Source: Prunella strophiata
Taxonomy: Eukaryota > Chordata > Aves > Passeriformes > Prunellidae
Assembly: GCA_036583965.1 (NCBI GenBank)
Contig: JAZBQD010000001.1
Coordinates: forward strand, 22,243,569-22,307,568
Direction of reading: 5' to 3'
Length of the DNA: 64,000 bases
Shown here: positions 14,201 to 27,455 of the stretch, piece after piece
How the letters are laid out: every line of letters begins with the position of its first letter
Position numbering within the stretch: position 1 is the stretch's first letter
The notes under the pieces: generated by a model
What the model was told of the DNA's origin: nothing
Database searches by the model: none
Seen by the model: the letters and a program-made list of their open reading frames with translations, nothing else
Translations under genes and position numbers: made by a program

Positions 14201-14647
14201 GACTCTGCTTTCCAGAGCAATATTAGATGTGTGTCTCAAGATGAGTCCTCCTTAACAGCTTGCCTGGAGGAGCCCTTGTCAACAGGGGCTTCTCTGTATC
14301 TTCATTACCTCTGTAAGAGGCTGAACTTTCATTATCAAGCAGGTGTTTGCTCCTTATAACAGTAGTGGAAGCAAATGTAAAAAAGAAAAAAAATGCTGGA
14401 GAATTTTAGAACTCAGTGCAGATTTTTCTGATGGAGCCAAACTAATGAAAATGCTTTTGTTTGCCTTAACACAACTTGTGTCTGTCTGTTTGAACCAGCT
14501 GCCTCTGGGACAGGGTAAAGAAGGCAGAGCCAGAGCCACCTCTCAGTGTGCAGGTAAAGCACAGGGATGCAGAGGCATGAAGGACAACAAGGGAACTTTT
14601 TTTCACCTCAGAGTGGCCATACACTAGAGCAGGGCAACAGAGCAACA
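8211..14647. other. Non-coding stretch with one TATA-like site
   Basis: No gene is recognised over these 6.4 kb. Positions 11700-12360 are richer in G and C than the surroundings and are preceded by a TATATAAG motif at 11687-11694. Open frames in this part, including one of about 134 codons, do not resemble known proteins. A 13-base poly(A) run lies near 10024-10037. No RNA gene or further repeat was identified. Confidence 0.4.
11687..11694 (+). promoter_or_regulatory. TATA-box-like motif
   Basis: TATATAAG matches the core TATA consensus and sits at the left edge of a locally GC-richer block. A transcription start would be expected about 25-30 bases downstream. There is no recognised downstream gene, no visible initiator or CpG island, and such motifs occur by chance in AT-rich DNA, so function is unproven. 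Confidence 0.15.
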
Positions 14648-14790
14648 GAGGAATCTCCATCCTTGGATACTCAGAGTTCACCTGGACAAGGTCTTGAGCA
14701 ACCTGATGTGTGAGGACTGCTCTAAGCAAGGGGTTGGACAAAGAGCCCCCAGAAGTCTCTTCCCTCCTCAGTTCTACAATTTTAGTAGGG
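14648..14790 (+). mobile_element. CR1 LINE 3' fragment of an older subfamily
   Basis: The order of landmarks is CTCCATCCTTGGATACTCAG, then a block reading as CACCTGGACAAGGTCTTGAG, then CAACCTGATGTG and AAGCAAGGGGTTGGACAAAG, ending with AAGTCTCTTCCCTCCTCAG. This is the last 150 bases of CR1 subfamilies whose consensus includes a GGAGATACTCAGAAC block and a GGGGTTGGACCAGATGACC block. It is diverged and has lost its tail repeats. Confidence 0.7.
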
Positions 14791-16474
14791 TTGGGGAAAA
14801 AATTACCAAGAGGGAACATATTGAGTCCTTTATTCCCTCTTCCCAAGATGCACCTGAAGCTAGGCAATGGAAATGGACTGCTTCCTTCCAGAACAGGTTT
14901 GAGTCAAATTTTTCTCTGGTCTTAGAATCACTAGCCAGACACAGTTAGGGTGATAAGAAGGGGTTACCTTTATACAAGGATCCTTAGGTGGGCAATTAAT
15001 CAGGCAGAAAACACCAAAGAGATGCCAAAAATGTGTGTACAATTTTCATCAATTTCTCAAATTAGCACATCTGACTAGAGTCCCCAGTTAGAAGCATGTC
15101 CAGTGAAGTAATCTCCCCAGCTCTAGCACCTCTTAAATCCTCCTCTCTCAGATGAGGATTAAGATCTGTTTATAAAATTATGTCTCTAAGAGCTGGATTC
15201 AACCTTGGTTTTTAAAGAGAACCAAGACAGTGTAGGGGTCCTGGTACCTGCTTTGTCTTTCTGCCTTGGAAAATACTGAAGCTAAGTTACAATAAAAGAC
15301 TACAAACCTACAAATATATATGTGTGTAAAGAATACAGAGAATACATAAAAGAAAAAGTTAAAAATCATTATAGCATCATTTGAAAAACTGTTTCCCACT
15401 CAAAATACTTTTATAAAAAGCACACATGTGAGGATGGGAGAAGAAAGGGGGCAGAACAAAGTCTGTATGTTTCTAGCACTGAAGTAAGATTGCTTAAATT
15501 CAGAGGACAGAAAAGGAAAGAAAATATCTTGGGGGGAAAAATCTGGTCAAAATCTGAGAGCAGATTGATGTTTTCAAGAAAGCTGCTAGAGGACAGCTGT
15601 TAATAAAAGAGAAAAGCTTTCTGGATAGTTTCTATACAAGAAAAAAATTATTCCTCCTCTTACAGTACTAAAGCCAGGAATTAGAGATGGTCAAAATCAT
15701 CTGTGAAACACCAGCATCTTAAACTGGATTCTCAGTGTGAACTGGAACATTGCTCTTCTAAGGACCATTGCTCTGCCTAAGAACCAGCCTAGAAATATCA
15801 TCAGGTGCCTTTGAACGGAGGAGAAGGGTTTCTCAAGACTTTGAATGCCCCATTCTTTGAAAATAGGCTCCAAAATCCTGTAGTTCTTCTAGAAGTATTT
15901 TAAAGGTGCTATTTTCTTGCTAGTCCCAAATACTAAAAATTAAAATGCACTCCAAAAGTTGCTCCTATAGACACAAGCCCAAATACATGATGTAAAGAAC
16001 ACAATACAAAGGAAATAGCTAGAACACATCTCTTTGATGAAACATTCCTTGAGGATAACACTGTCTTTCCAAAGATGAAGGAAGAAGTGCAACAACTACT
16101 GAGCTCAAGAACAACTGGGAAAAAGGTAAATAAAAAGAGCAGTGAACTTCAGCTTCATTTTAAAATAATTTCAAAACCTTTGCTGTTTCTGGCATGGAGG
16201 GACAAGGACTTACTGCTTCTCAAAACAACAGAATGGAAATCAGCTCCAGTCAACAGCACATCAGAGATGTTTTTGAACAAATGGTGGGTTTCTAACCTAA
16301 TTTTTCTGGGTTCTTCCTCCATTTTCTCTTCCAGCAAGTTTTTCTTTTTCCTCTCTTCCTGTCATTTGTCAGCATACCAGTGTGAATACAAGCTACTGGC
16401 TGGTCTGATGAAAGGATAACTCTGAATAGTACAGGTACTTGCTACAAACACAATTCTTTTCCTGTGCTTTCATT

Positions 16475-16495
16475 AAAAAAAAAAAAAAAAAAAAA
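16475..16495 (+). repeat. Poly(A) tract
   Basis: An uninterrupted run of about 21 A residues. No retroposed gene or SINE body is recognisable directly upstream, so it is best regarded as a simple repeat. Confidence 0.95.
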
Positions 16496-18210
16496 TTAAA
16501 AATCACTACCTGACAGCAAAAGAATACACAAGCCTGGTCTTAAAGCAGAGGTGGTGGCAGAAGAAGACAAACTCCTTTCTCCCTGGAGTAGCTCTGGCCC
16601 AGGGCTGGATAAGTCCTTTGGTGAAGGCAGTGTGTGCTCTCTGTGTAAGAACCACTGCTCACACACTCCAGGTAAACAACCTGACAAGCAGAGTCTGTTT
16701 GCCACTTATACCCAGCACTAGACCTCAGCTCTCACACATTTCAGGCACATCAAACGACTCAACATAAAAAGAAAGCAACTTTCAGCCCAGCTGAAATAAT
16801 ATAGCTCAATCCATCTCCTCTCCCCCATATAATCTCACTGAGAACAAACAAACAAAAAATAGCCAGGGAATCGATTTTCTCCTGCTGCTGCTTCTCCAGT
16901 GCTATTGTCCTTTTAGTAACACCTCTGGAGACCTGAGCAGCACACTCCTTTTTCAGCAAGACCTCTTCAGAAATCAATAGCACCTATTCAAGGGATTTAT
17001 GGCATGATTCTGCAAACTCCTTTCATGGTGGCTTGCATAGCTTGTTAGGGAAACTGTGTGAGCATTATCTGTACAAGAGCTCTTCTGAGACTGATAAAAA
17101 TAAGTCAGGGAAGGGATAGTAGAACAAGTAGCACACAAATATGTAATGAATCAATGCAAGATTTTAAGATAACTTTGAGAATGACAGAGGGGGGAAAATT
17201 CTTGTTTCTTTGGCTTGGGGAAAGGCATTGACACTTAAAGGCAGGATACCACTGCCACTTTATATTACTGAGAACATTGTATTCTTTATTATTTTGAGTT
17301 CTGTGTCACTGTCTCAGAGGAAGGATGAGAGAACACTAAGATTTCTGATCATCAGTTGTCATCAGCAAATTCTCAGTGTGATGCAGCTGAGAGGCATGAA
17401 ACTGGTAATAAAACATTTAACAATTTACCAAAGAACTGAACATGACTCAAGCACAGCAAAACCACAGGTGAGTCCCAGTTAGAGCAGACCTGTAAATCAG
17501 CTCCAGTTCTTGGGCCATGTGCAGCACTGGAAAATCCCATCACCAGAGCAGAGCAGTTCCTCCTGTGCCTTTGGCAGCACCCAAGCAGCTGCTGTTTAAT
17601 GTTCAGTGTGCAGCTGGAGGATTCCACTGTTCTGAGCTGTCTCAGGTTACCTGTCAGATCCATCCAGGTGACACCACAGAACACAGGCACAGAGGCAGGT
17701 GCCATTCCCTCACTGCTGTGAAGCAATGTGAAGTGCTGAGCTGGGCCACACCAACCACAGGGCAGCCAGCAGGAATTGCTCCAGGGGACAGGTGGCTTTC
17801 AACAAAATTTTCCCCTTTTTCCTCAAAACTCTTTCCCCCAGAAATCAAACACAGCCAGAGAGTTCACACAGAACTATTCAGGAAAGTGAAGTTCCAAATA
17901 ACCTGACAGCCAGACCTTTGACAACCCCAAATTTAGGATTACCTCACACGGATAAGTGTGTTCTCTGCCAGTAAGATTTGTTTTCCCAAATGCAGAGTTT
18001 GCTTACAAACCAGACCATGCAGCAGAGTGTGAGTATCCCAACTTTGCCATAGGTTTGTGATGAAGCTGCCCAAATATTTCCCTATATGATCTTCTGAAAG
18101 AAGTCTGGAGAGTCATTAAGCACAGGGAAAGCCAAACTTCCCACAAATATTACACAAAAATCAACTAGATTTCTTCCAACATTGTTCCATTATGGTCACT
18201 TCAGGAATAC

Positions 18211-18226
18211 CAGAGAGAGAGAGAGC
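18211..18226 (+). repeat. Short GA dinucleotide run
   Basis: About seven consecutive GA units. It is short and slightly impure at the right end. No function is inferred. Confidence 0.8.
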
Positions 18227-18265
18227 AGAGCAAGGTGCTGTTGTTATAAATTATATTATTATGAC

Positions 18266-18295
18266 ATTATAAATGATATTATTATAAATGATATA
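18266..18295 (+). repeat. Two-copy 15-bp AT-rich direct repeat
   Basis: The unit ATTATAAATGATATT is followed directly by ATTATAAATGATATA. The wider region 18245-18303 is built from similar TTATA and ATTAT words. It is a small minisatellite-like patch with no visible coding or regulatory context. Confidence 0.75.
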
Positions 18296-18807
18296 ATTAT
18301 GATCTTACTGCTTCCCACTAGAACATTTTACATTTTTAAACAAATTAATATTTTTCCCACTGATGCATGTGCATCACTAAATTGAACAGGTTTAAATCAC
18401 AGTGTTTAAAAACAACTTGTAAAGGAAACAAGAAAAATGTGGTGGTTTTGGGGTGTTGGGGTTTTTTAACATTTGTTTCCCAGAAAAGACAGAGAGACTA
18501 ACCTGCCCAACTCTCAGACAGTTATTTGAACCCCTGGGGTGTGGGAATGACAGCACTGTGAGCAGGGAGTAAGCAACAAGGATAAAGGGAATACTGTGCT
18601 TCCCTGTCTTCAAGCACCTTGTGCTCTCCTGTAGGTGACTTCACTGCTCAGGGCAAAGCTTTGGGAGAAAAGATGTCAAAATAAACTCATGCCTCAAAGA
18701 TTTTTTTAAATTAAAGTCATTCCAAGACATACAACAATGTATAATATAATTTTAAATTAGTTTAAAGACTAACACATCTTGGGAAAATGGAAACCTACAC
18801 TCTCACT

Positions 18808-18825
18808 AAAAAAAAAAAAAAAAAA
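18808..18825 (+). repeat. Poly(A) tract
   Basis: An uninterrupted run of about 18 A residues with no recognisable retroposon body beside it. Confidence 0.95.
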
Positions 18826-20897
18826 GCCAAAATAAGAGAGAGAATGCAAGGCAAGTCATTTTCTCATGATCTCTGTCAACCAAAACAAGCTTTACAGCAG
18901 TGTGAAGGTCTTGATTAAGGCATAGAGAACAAAGTGAAGTGTTGTAGTGAAAGATTAGTTTCTTTGTGCTGATATATTAATAACACTTTAAACTGTGCCT
19001 CACTGTGAACAGGTGATGCTGCTTTGACAGAATCAAGCATGGAAATTTATTAGGGGCTTAGTACAATGCCAGTCACAACCAAAGTGACAACATCTGAGTG
19101 ACAGCCAGGAGACTCAATTCATTGCTGAGCGCTGGTGAACAATAAAACTACAGCTTGGGATGGCAGGAAAAATATCCCAAACACCACAGAAACTGACACA
19201 GCCTGAATAAAATCATTGAACAAAGCACTACTGAAGAAAAGATCTGAAGAGTTAATGAATGCTGAAGGTCTTGAGAACACTTGGGTCAGCAAAATGCTTT
19301 ATGGTGACCAAAGGAATTCTGATCTATGATGGTTCTGTGAAGCTCAGGAAATGATCAGTGCTCTGATCCAAGCATTGGTTTCCCCCACTTCTAGCAATGG
19401 GTGGGAAAGGAAAACCTGCTCATAGAAATATACAAATTATGAAGGTCTCTCCTTGAATGAAGAACAGCAAACCCAGCCCCATCAGCTTTGTATTCTAAAA
19501 TCCTGAATTCACGTGCTGGGTCCAGCACTTGGAAAAGGGAAGGGCTGAGGGTTGGCTGTGCCCTGTCCCTGTGACCATTCACTGGTCAGTGTGGGGGAAA
19601 GGGACCCTCACAGGGCTCCACAGGGGCACTCATGGCCTTAAATCCCTGTTCAAGGCAGCTCTGAAACATCTCCTGGGTATTGACCCCAGGCTCAGCCCAG
19701 AGGTTCAGTGTTTTCATATTCCCTGCCTGAGAAAATGCTGAAGATGGAAGAGAATAACCTGGCTAAATAGTCTCCTCAAAGATAGGGGACAAATTCCAGG
19801 GAAAATCTTAAGATGGGTGCTGATAATAAATACAGCTTTTGTGAACTCTACAGAAAACACCTTTCCAAAACTTGAATTGAAGCAATGACAGCCAGTGCAG
19901 GGATCCAGTGCCAAGGGGATATCCATGGCAGAACTTTGACATTTTTACTGAAGAACATCTGCTTCCATGGGAAGCTTTTCCATAAGCTTTTCCACTTTGA
20001 GACATTGCAACAAAAATCCCAGCAAACCTCTTTTCCAGGCCCCTCACAGCCTTGACACCAAACCTAACTAGTCAGGAACAAAATACAGACATCATTCTCT
20101 TCTCTAGCAAAGCACACCACATTTATCAGATACTGACAGCTCTGCTCCTCTCCTGGATTTATTTTGTAAAAATCTCACCTTTTCAGATTGCACCAAACAC
20201 AAAGCATTAACAGTACCCTGCAGGTCTACAAAATACAACATTATTTTCTAAAGAATACAAGATTACAAGTGTATTATAGAACAATCAGAATTCATTAATA
20301 AGTATGATAGCTATTCCAAGATTGTTTTCAAGCAGAACACGTTGCCAGGGTTTCTTGAAAAATACTCAGTTAATATTTAATTGTTCACATGATAGAAACA
20401 AAACATGTCAGTTAACTGGAGCTCCTCAGAGACACTTGCATGATGGAATCATCACACCATTTCTGATGCCTGAAGAGCAGATGGGTTGTTATGTCATTTC
20501 CCAGGTGAAATACTAAATCTAGAAGATGGCTTTTTCCCTCCTCACCTCTCCTACAACCATGGCAGGTTGCAAGCATCCTACACTGCCAAAACAAACCAAA
20601 CAAAGCCAAAACAATTTTCACACAATTCACTTTACTAAGTGCTTAAATAATTTTTTATAAAAAGCTACTGCTAAAATATTGGGATGAGCAAAGCATGCCC
20701 AAGATCTTTGCTCTAAAAATAAGTGAATTCTGTGTCAAGGCTTGTGTTGGCACAGTGCAGCAACTGTGGAAATAGGAACACTTATTAAATTTTAACCTTC
20801 AGCTTAATTATCTAACCAAAATTTAATGTATACATCATGAGGACTATATCTTGCACTGATAATTATTCTCTCCTCCTCCTTTTTCAGTGTTCACACT

Positions 20898-20939
20898 GTG
20901 ATCTTAAAGGTCTTTTCCAACCTCAACAATTCTATGATA
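20898..20939 (+). mobile_element. Short CR1 3' tail
   Basis: GTGATCTTAAAGGTCTTTTC, then CAACCTCAACAATTCTATGA, reproduces the CR1 terminus (GATCTTTAAGGTCCCTTCCA, then AACC and the ATTCTATG tail) with a few changes. Only the last 40 bases of the element are present. Sense orientation is plus. Confidence 0.75.
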
Positions 20940-23804
20940 CTCAGCAGTCTTGGCATTAACCAGCTCAAAAGAACAGTATTGAGGAGGACAAGTAAATAAT
21001 TAAAAGAACAGCCAACAGAAAAAGAAATATATTATATGATGAAAGATTTGAGATATTTGGCATATTTTCTGGAAGAATTTAAGCCTTAGTTTGTAAAAGA
21101 CTCTTCAATTTTAAAAGTCACATAAATTCACACAGCTTCTTCAGGTTCGTGTGAAGATAAAAGGAAAGTCCCATTCCCAAAAATGAAGTAAACCCTTTCA
21201 GTTTTCTAATCCAAGTATTTCCTTCCTTTATGAACATTTCAGAGAGCTTTGGGTCCAAGGATACATTGAACTATTACTCAAGAAAGATGGGATCAAACAT
21301 GACTGATACATTGTCTGACTTGAATAAAAAACCATTTACTGACTACCTAACAATTGAGACAGGTTCTGCAATTAAAGCAGCCACATCTCTTTGAACTATG
21401 CTTCCATTAGTTTTGGTGAGTTTATTCTAGAAGCTACAGCCATTACATTGGCTTAATGTATTTCAGTAAGAGAAAAAGCCTCATCACTTTTTCATGGGCA
21501 TTTTATTTAATTTTGATCAATTACCATTCAAATGTCTGCATTGGCAGCAATTCCAACAAGGAGCTCCTGTTAGCAACAACCACACAAACTTCATTTCCTC
21601 TTCAAACAGGGAACTTTCTGGGATCATGGAAGAACCAAAATCTGCCTCAGTAGTGCTCAGAAATTACCTTGACCCTGCACACAATGCACATTTTAGAAGA
21701 CATGCAGTGATATGTGTTCAGTGAAATTCAGGGGAAATAGAATAAAAGAATTCAAGGACTCTTATTTTGAAAATAGGAGTTTTCAATGGAATTCCCCTTT
21801 AAAATGAAGGTTTGGTGTCTTTCTTTACTGGAATCCATAAATTAAAAAGAAACTGCCATTCCAAGCTCAGCCCCAGCACTGAGGATTGTACAGAGCAGTC
21901 ATATGGGCCAAGCAGGAGAAACACCCATTTCTGTAATTAGGAGCAATAGGCTTTACAACTTACTGCCTTTTTCCACCAAAGCACCAGTTCATTTGTTCAA
22001 CTTTAATAGCTTATTATACCTTTAATTGTAACAGTTATTCCCATACTGCTTCAACTTCAGAAAATTATCCTCTATGATGGGTGACTGAAATATTTAGTCA
22101 CAGAGAAAACACTGGCTGAATGAGATTTGGGAATTTATTGCCATGTAAATGAGGTGGTGAAAGCCTCAAGAGCTCCCTGCAGGATGACTTTATAGTAGAA
22201 TTGCAATTTTGGAATATACATGCAAGTGGTAATTCTGAAGCCACAGAACATTAGACCCAAAACACTGACATGGGATTGTGATGGAAGAATCTGGTGAATT
22301 TACTGGAAGATAAACAGAAATAAACTGCATGCAGATTGGTGTAATTACTCAAGATACCAAGAGAACATATTCTTGAAAAACACTGTTATGGAAATGTTTA
22401 TCTTAATACATGTATATTTATAAAGAAGCATTTGAACAGCCTTCTTCAGACACCAATTTTTAATACAGTAAAGCTTCAGGGCTGCTTTTCCATCTCTGAA
22501 ACCAAGCTGAAGCACAGGTAGTGATCCCACATAAAGCATGAACTCACAATTATAAAATTATTCTGCTTTTGCCATTGCTAAAGAGTCACAGGAGGTGATT
22601 TCTCAGGCTAATAAACCTCAGCACAAGAAATGCATGAAGCAAGCTGCAGAATGGAGCTGGAGCTGTGGGCTATCCCAAACACAGAGCACCCCAGACAGGC
22701 TCCTAGTGGTACTTTACATGGAGAATATCCCTGTAACATCCCACTTCCTCCACTGCAGGTAGCTTCTGAGACTCCAAGAGCCTGGAGGAACATTTCCCAA
22801 AGCTACAAAGGACTTTCCAGGCAGAGAGGCTGAGCCTCTTCCTATGTGAACATGTATTTTTTCCCTTCCATCAATATGATATTATTTACACTTGCCAGGA
22901 AAAACACACAAACCTTCACTGTGAAGCTCCCTTTGACCTTCTGGAATCACTGTCACCTCTTTGCTGGACAAGAAGGAATGGGCCCCAACTGCATAAAGCC
23001 TCTGCAGGGAAAGTTCATCTTATAGCTTGTCTGTAGGCCTCAAATACCAGCCAAATTTACCTTTCAACCCCACCCAGACATGTCTGTGACAACTTCTGCA
23101 TCATCCTAATCAAATCACACTCCATGAAGATAGAGGTGATTGATTCTTTCCAAATCAAATCCAGGCACCCTTTCACTTAGTGAGCTCCCACTCCTTCCAA
23201 ACAGGGAAACATCTCAAAAAAAAACCAAAAAAAAAAACCAAAAAAAAAAAAAAAACAAAACAAAAAAAAACAACAAAAAAAAAACCAAACCCAAAAAAAA
23301 ACCAAACAAGGCAGGGAAGGCTATAGAAATAAAGGGATAAAAGCAATATGGGTAAGGAAGAATTAAGAGAAAAAAATGGCAGCAGACAACAAGGCACAAA
23401 TACATGTCAGTTCCAAGCTGCACGTTCTGACTGGACAACAACTCCTGACACTCTGCTCAGTCTGTCTCTCCCATAAATGTTTCCTGGTGTTCATTTGTGC
23501 AAGCACACCAAGGGGGCAGTCCACACTGCCCTGTGAGAATAGGCAAGCACAGAGGACTCAGTGCCCTTCCAAAGCAACACAGCAACAACTGCTGGGTGAC
23601 AGGAAGGGATTAATAGAGCCTTGAACTGCCTGGAGCAAGTCAAGGACTACTCATAGAGGAGAAAACTACAGGAGCTCTAAATGCAGTTTTCAGCTCTTCA
23701 GTTGAGCAGATGGAAGAAAACTTCCCTCAGGGTGGGGAAGGGGATTAAGTGTAGAAAAGGAATTTGTGGTTTGAGCATAAGGGGGAAAAAAACCCCTCCA
23801 GTAA
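20940..23804. other. Non-coding stretch
   Basis: No gene is recognised. The main landmark is the long A-rich tract at 23214-23309. Open frames that cross that tract are lysine-rich or phenylalanine-rich artefacts of it. Confidence 0.45.
23214..23309 (+). repeat. A-rich low-complexity tract with C interruptions
   Basis: About 95 bases that are almost entirely A, broken at irregular intervals by C or CC. The apparent open frames here are composition artefacts. Similar impure A/C tracts occur at 35957-36042 and 43759-43798, suggesting a common mode of decay of poly(A) or AAAAC-type repeats. Confidence 0.95.
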
Positions 23805-23945
23805 AGGCACAGGGTCATAGAGGAATACCCAACCCTGGAAATACTCAAAACTCAGCTGGACGAAGCCCAGAACAAGCCAATCTACATTTGAAATTAGCTG
23901 TGCTCTGAGAAAGGGACTGAACTTCATTATCTTCAGAGATCACTC
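23805..23945 (+). mobile_element. CR1 LINE 3' fragment, older subfamily
   Basis: Recognisable landmarks are AGGGTCATAGAGGAATACCC, CCTGGAAATACTCAAAACTC, AGCTGGACGAAGCCCAGAAC, and TGTGCTCTGAGAAAGGGACTG followed by CTTCATTATCTTCAGAGATC. These match the older CR1 3' layout with a GAGATACTCAAAA block, a GACAAGGCCCTGAGC block and a final GGACTAGATGATCTC block. The copy is diverged and truncated at both ends. Confidence 0.6.
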
Positions 23946-26900
23946 AGATTTTGTGACCTGACTGAGAAGCTTTGGACCCCTGATGGAGGCTGCCCCCAGT
24001 GTTTTCTGTGTGCTGCAAGTGCAAGTGGAGCTGGAGGGAACAAACTCATTTTTTCAGGACAAACAAAATGGTCTTCCCCAAATCACCATCAGGTCTGTAC
24101 ATCTTCTCCTGTCTCTCTTTCCTCCTCCTCCTCTCTCATGCCCACAGTAAGGAAATGAGATTGTCTCTCAATATCTAGCTGGTTTTTGTGCTCTGGGGGT
24201 GATGTAATTCCAATGGATTACTCTAATTCTTTGTCTCACTCTAGCAGAAAGAAATGTTACTGCAATAAAGCCCTGCCCATGTGCCCATTAGCCAAGATAC
24301 ACAAGGTCACTGAATGAAGCAAACCAGAGACTGAGGGACAAAAACTCTGAATTCTGCTGCTGCTGTTTCCTTGCTTGCAAGTGAGTCAGCAGAGATGACC
24401 AATTGGTTTTATGTGAAATCAATGACAATCTCCTTACAGGCAGTAAAAATTTCACAAAAGAAAATGAAACACTAACACTAATAAAGGATAAGAGAGATCC
24501 TGAGAACACAACTGATCCAAATCTATGTTAAAAGGACTTTTTATCTACCAAATGAGCTGAAAGCTAGACTCAGTATCTTCTAACAGCCAAGAGGGGCTCA
24601 GGTCTCACCCTTGTGTTGCTGCAGACTGGCTGCCACATCTTCAGCTGCTGCTGAATGTGCTGGAGCAATTTCTGTGAAACCTGAGATATTTTAATGCCCA
24701 CCAATGCAGTATCAATTCTGGCAATTCCCAGATTTTTCCAGAAATACAAAATTGACACTAAAATAAAATGCTTTGTAACTATTTCTTTATCAGGAAAATC
24801 CTGAGTGATACTCTAAAGGACAAAATTAGGTAATCTTATTAGTTCAGTGGCATCTTTCTCCCTCACTTTCTCACTTCCAGTTAAGGGGTTTTTGGTTTTT
24901 TTTTTTTGGTAGAAAAATCTACAAATCCTATAAGTCCAACAAAAAAACATAAAGGACTTTTCAATCTATAAACCAAATGTGGTTGTGGTCAGTTTATCTC
25001 CTCCTAGGCATCTTACATAGGAAGAGATACATGATATTAATAACAAAAGCTGAAAATTGAAACTTCAGGGAAGGAAGTTTTTAACATAACTTGTAATTAG
25101 CTCACTGACTTAAAGGACCAGTGAGGTCAACAGCTTTGCCAGACCTGAAAGGAGGATTAGCCATTCACAGAGGCACTAAGAACTTCCATGGTTCTTCTGA
25201 CATCATTATATTAATGTTAACATTTATAAAATACATTAATCCTTGCATTTTGGGTGTGACACAGCCACTCACTGCCAAGGGTTGAGAAGGAGTTTGAAAG
25301 CCCTGAACACCAGAGATACTGAATCCATGGCCCAGCTTTTTCTCTTAATTCCAGTAGCAGAACAAACCACCTTTCTGCCCTCACTGAAGTTTGTTTCTGC
25401 AGGAGTTTTTACCTTGGTGGGCTGTAAGAGGGCTTGGGAGTGTAAGCAAGAGATACCAACAGCACTCAAAGGGGAAAAGGCACGTGCAGATTACCTAAAT
25501 GATTGTGTGCAGTCACATACAGGCAGGTGACAATAAATTATCACTGATAAAGTCTAACTTGTTTTCAAAAAAGGCAAGCTAAAAAAGTAACATGGAAACC
25601 TCCTTACCAAGGACATCAGAGGACCAGGCTGCTGCTCACACCAAGAGACAGAGTAAGAGGCTTTCCAGAATAAACCAACAGCAGACACCCCATGGGTGAA
25701 CTGATTTAACATAATCTTCAAAATCCTTAGAATACATTAAAGACATCTAGGAGGTGGCAAAAAGGAAATTGAAAATCAAAATTGAGCTGTAACACAAAGA
25801 GACAAGCATTTACCACTCATATAGAACAATAATGTGATGTCTTTTGAGTCAGGAGGAAAAGTAGAAAATACAATTTCCACAATTAGCAGTGAGTGCCACC
25901 ACACTGGCATTCATACAGCACAAAAAAGATAACTTCCATCCTAAGCTGTACAAAAAAGAGAATAAACCAAATAAACCTCATTCTTCTAACATCCAAGACC
26001 ACTTACAAAATTCCCTAGACCTGCATCTGCCTGACAGTGGGGAGATTTCAGCACAAAGGCTGATCACACTTACTAAAAGAAAAACAACTGCCAAAAAAAA
26101 AGAAGGAGCCATGGCAAAACAAACCTTGTTTCTTAAATCAGAACAGTGTCATTAAATCTCCTCATTGAGGAGACACTCTGCTTCTCAAATAAAATCACCT
26201 GAAATTGAATGAGCCTGAAATGGCTGGGCCTGGAGAGAAAGGCTCACACATTGTTCAGCATGACATGCACACATGCCATCCTTGGATCTGACCCCACTTT
26301 TGGTGTAAATAGCAATTTTGGGGGGTTCCTGCCACAAGAAGGGCCAGGAAGCCCTTGGTCCTTTCTGGGGCTGGACTGGGGAGGAAATTAAATGAGAAAC
26401 CCTTACATCACTTTGATGTGATTGCCAAGTTACAGCTTAAAACATGAAAGAAAAAATGGTATCCAGCTTAGCAAGAAATAACCAGCATGAACAAACAAAC
26501 TAAAAATGAACACCAGCAACATCTCCAGATACACACTGGAAAGCAGAAGAATCCAAGGCAGGAGTCAGTCTGTCAATCTGCACATCTCATTACTGATGTA
26601 AAATGTCAGATTTTGCCAACAAATAATGGCATCTGTTACTAAGGCAGACAAAACACAGAAAATCACCATGAAAAATCTCCTTACAGCACGATTATTTGGT
26701 GTTTGTGTCCTGGCCTGAAGTCCTACTGAGTCTGCCAGCCCTTCCCTTTGGACAGAGCAGCTCCCTCTGTGCAGATCCCTGCCCTGAGACAGGGGAGGGA
26801 GAGCAAACTCACTCTTTGTGGCCATTTACAAATAAGTTTACAAAGGACCCGATAAATACTTTTAGCATTGTGCTACAATTCACTTTCTGTCTGCCACAGC

Positions 26901-27121
26901 TGCTGCCTGAGGCTCTCCCAGAGCTGCTGGCTGAACCCACATGGCCAGGGACTCCCCAGGACAGAGGAAAAGGGCAGAGCCAGGCAACAGGGCTGGGTAG
27001 GTCAAAAAATGGAGGTAAAAAGAAAATTGATGACTCTGAAATTATATTCCATTACTCAATTTGAACCTAAAAATATATAAAATATAAATAAAAAATATAA
27101 ATAAATCCTTCTAAGAAATCA
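23946..27121. other. Non-coding stretch
   Basis: No gene is recognised. There is a short poly(T) run near 24897-24908. The sequence just before the next CR1 copy (27065-27125) is AT-rich with repeated AAATATAAATAA words. Open frames are short and unsupported. Confidence 0.45.
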
Positions 27122-27455
27122 AATTATAGAATCATGGTCCTACCATCCCTTTAACACCCCTTGGGTTTGAAGGAGTGTTAAAGATTATCCCATCCCACCC
27201 CTGCCATGGGCAGGGACACCTTCCACTGGCAGCTCCAAGCCCTGTCCAGCCTGGCCTTGGGCACTGCCAGGGATCCAGGGGCAGCCACAGCTGCTCTGGG
27301 CACCCTGTGCCAGGGCCTGCCCACCCTGCCAGGGAACAATTCCTAAATCCCAATATCCCATCCAGCCCTGCCCTCTGGCACTGGGAATTCCCCTTTTCCT
27401 AGCACTGCATCCCTTTACTGTTAACAGTCTCTCCCCATCTTTCTTGCAGGCTCCC
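27122..27455 (-). mobile_element. CR1 LINE 3' fragment, antisense
   Basis: The plus strand shows the reverse complement of the CR1 3' end. AGAATCATGG at the left is followed by CCCACCCCTGCCATGGGCAG and ACACCTTCCACTGGCAGCTC. Then come GGCCTTGGGCACTGCCAGGG, CAGCCACAGCTGCTCTGGGC, CAGGGCCTGCCCACCCTGCC and CCAATATCCCATCCAGCCCT. The right end fades near 27455. Reading frames on both strands in this interval belong to the repeat. Confidence 0.92.

Larger units (their letters stand above)
14791..20897. other. Non-coding stretch
   Basis: No gene is recognised. The stretch carries poly(A) runs at 16475-16495 and 18808-18825, a short GA dinucleotide run at 18211-18226, and an AT-rich direct repeat at 18266-18295. 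Open frames in it are short and have no splice-site support. Confidence 0.45.

Noticed and set aside
23140..23441. Lysine-rich plus-strand and phenylalanine-rich minus-strand open frames
   Set aside because: They are translations of the A-rich tract at 23214-23309.
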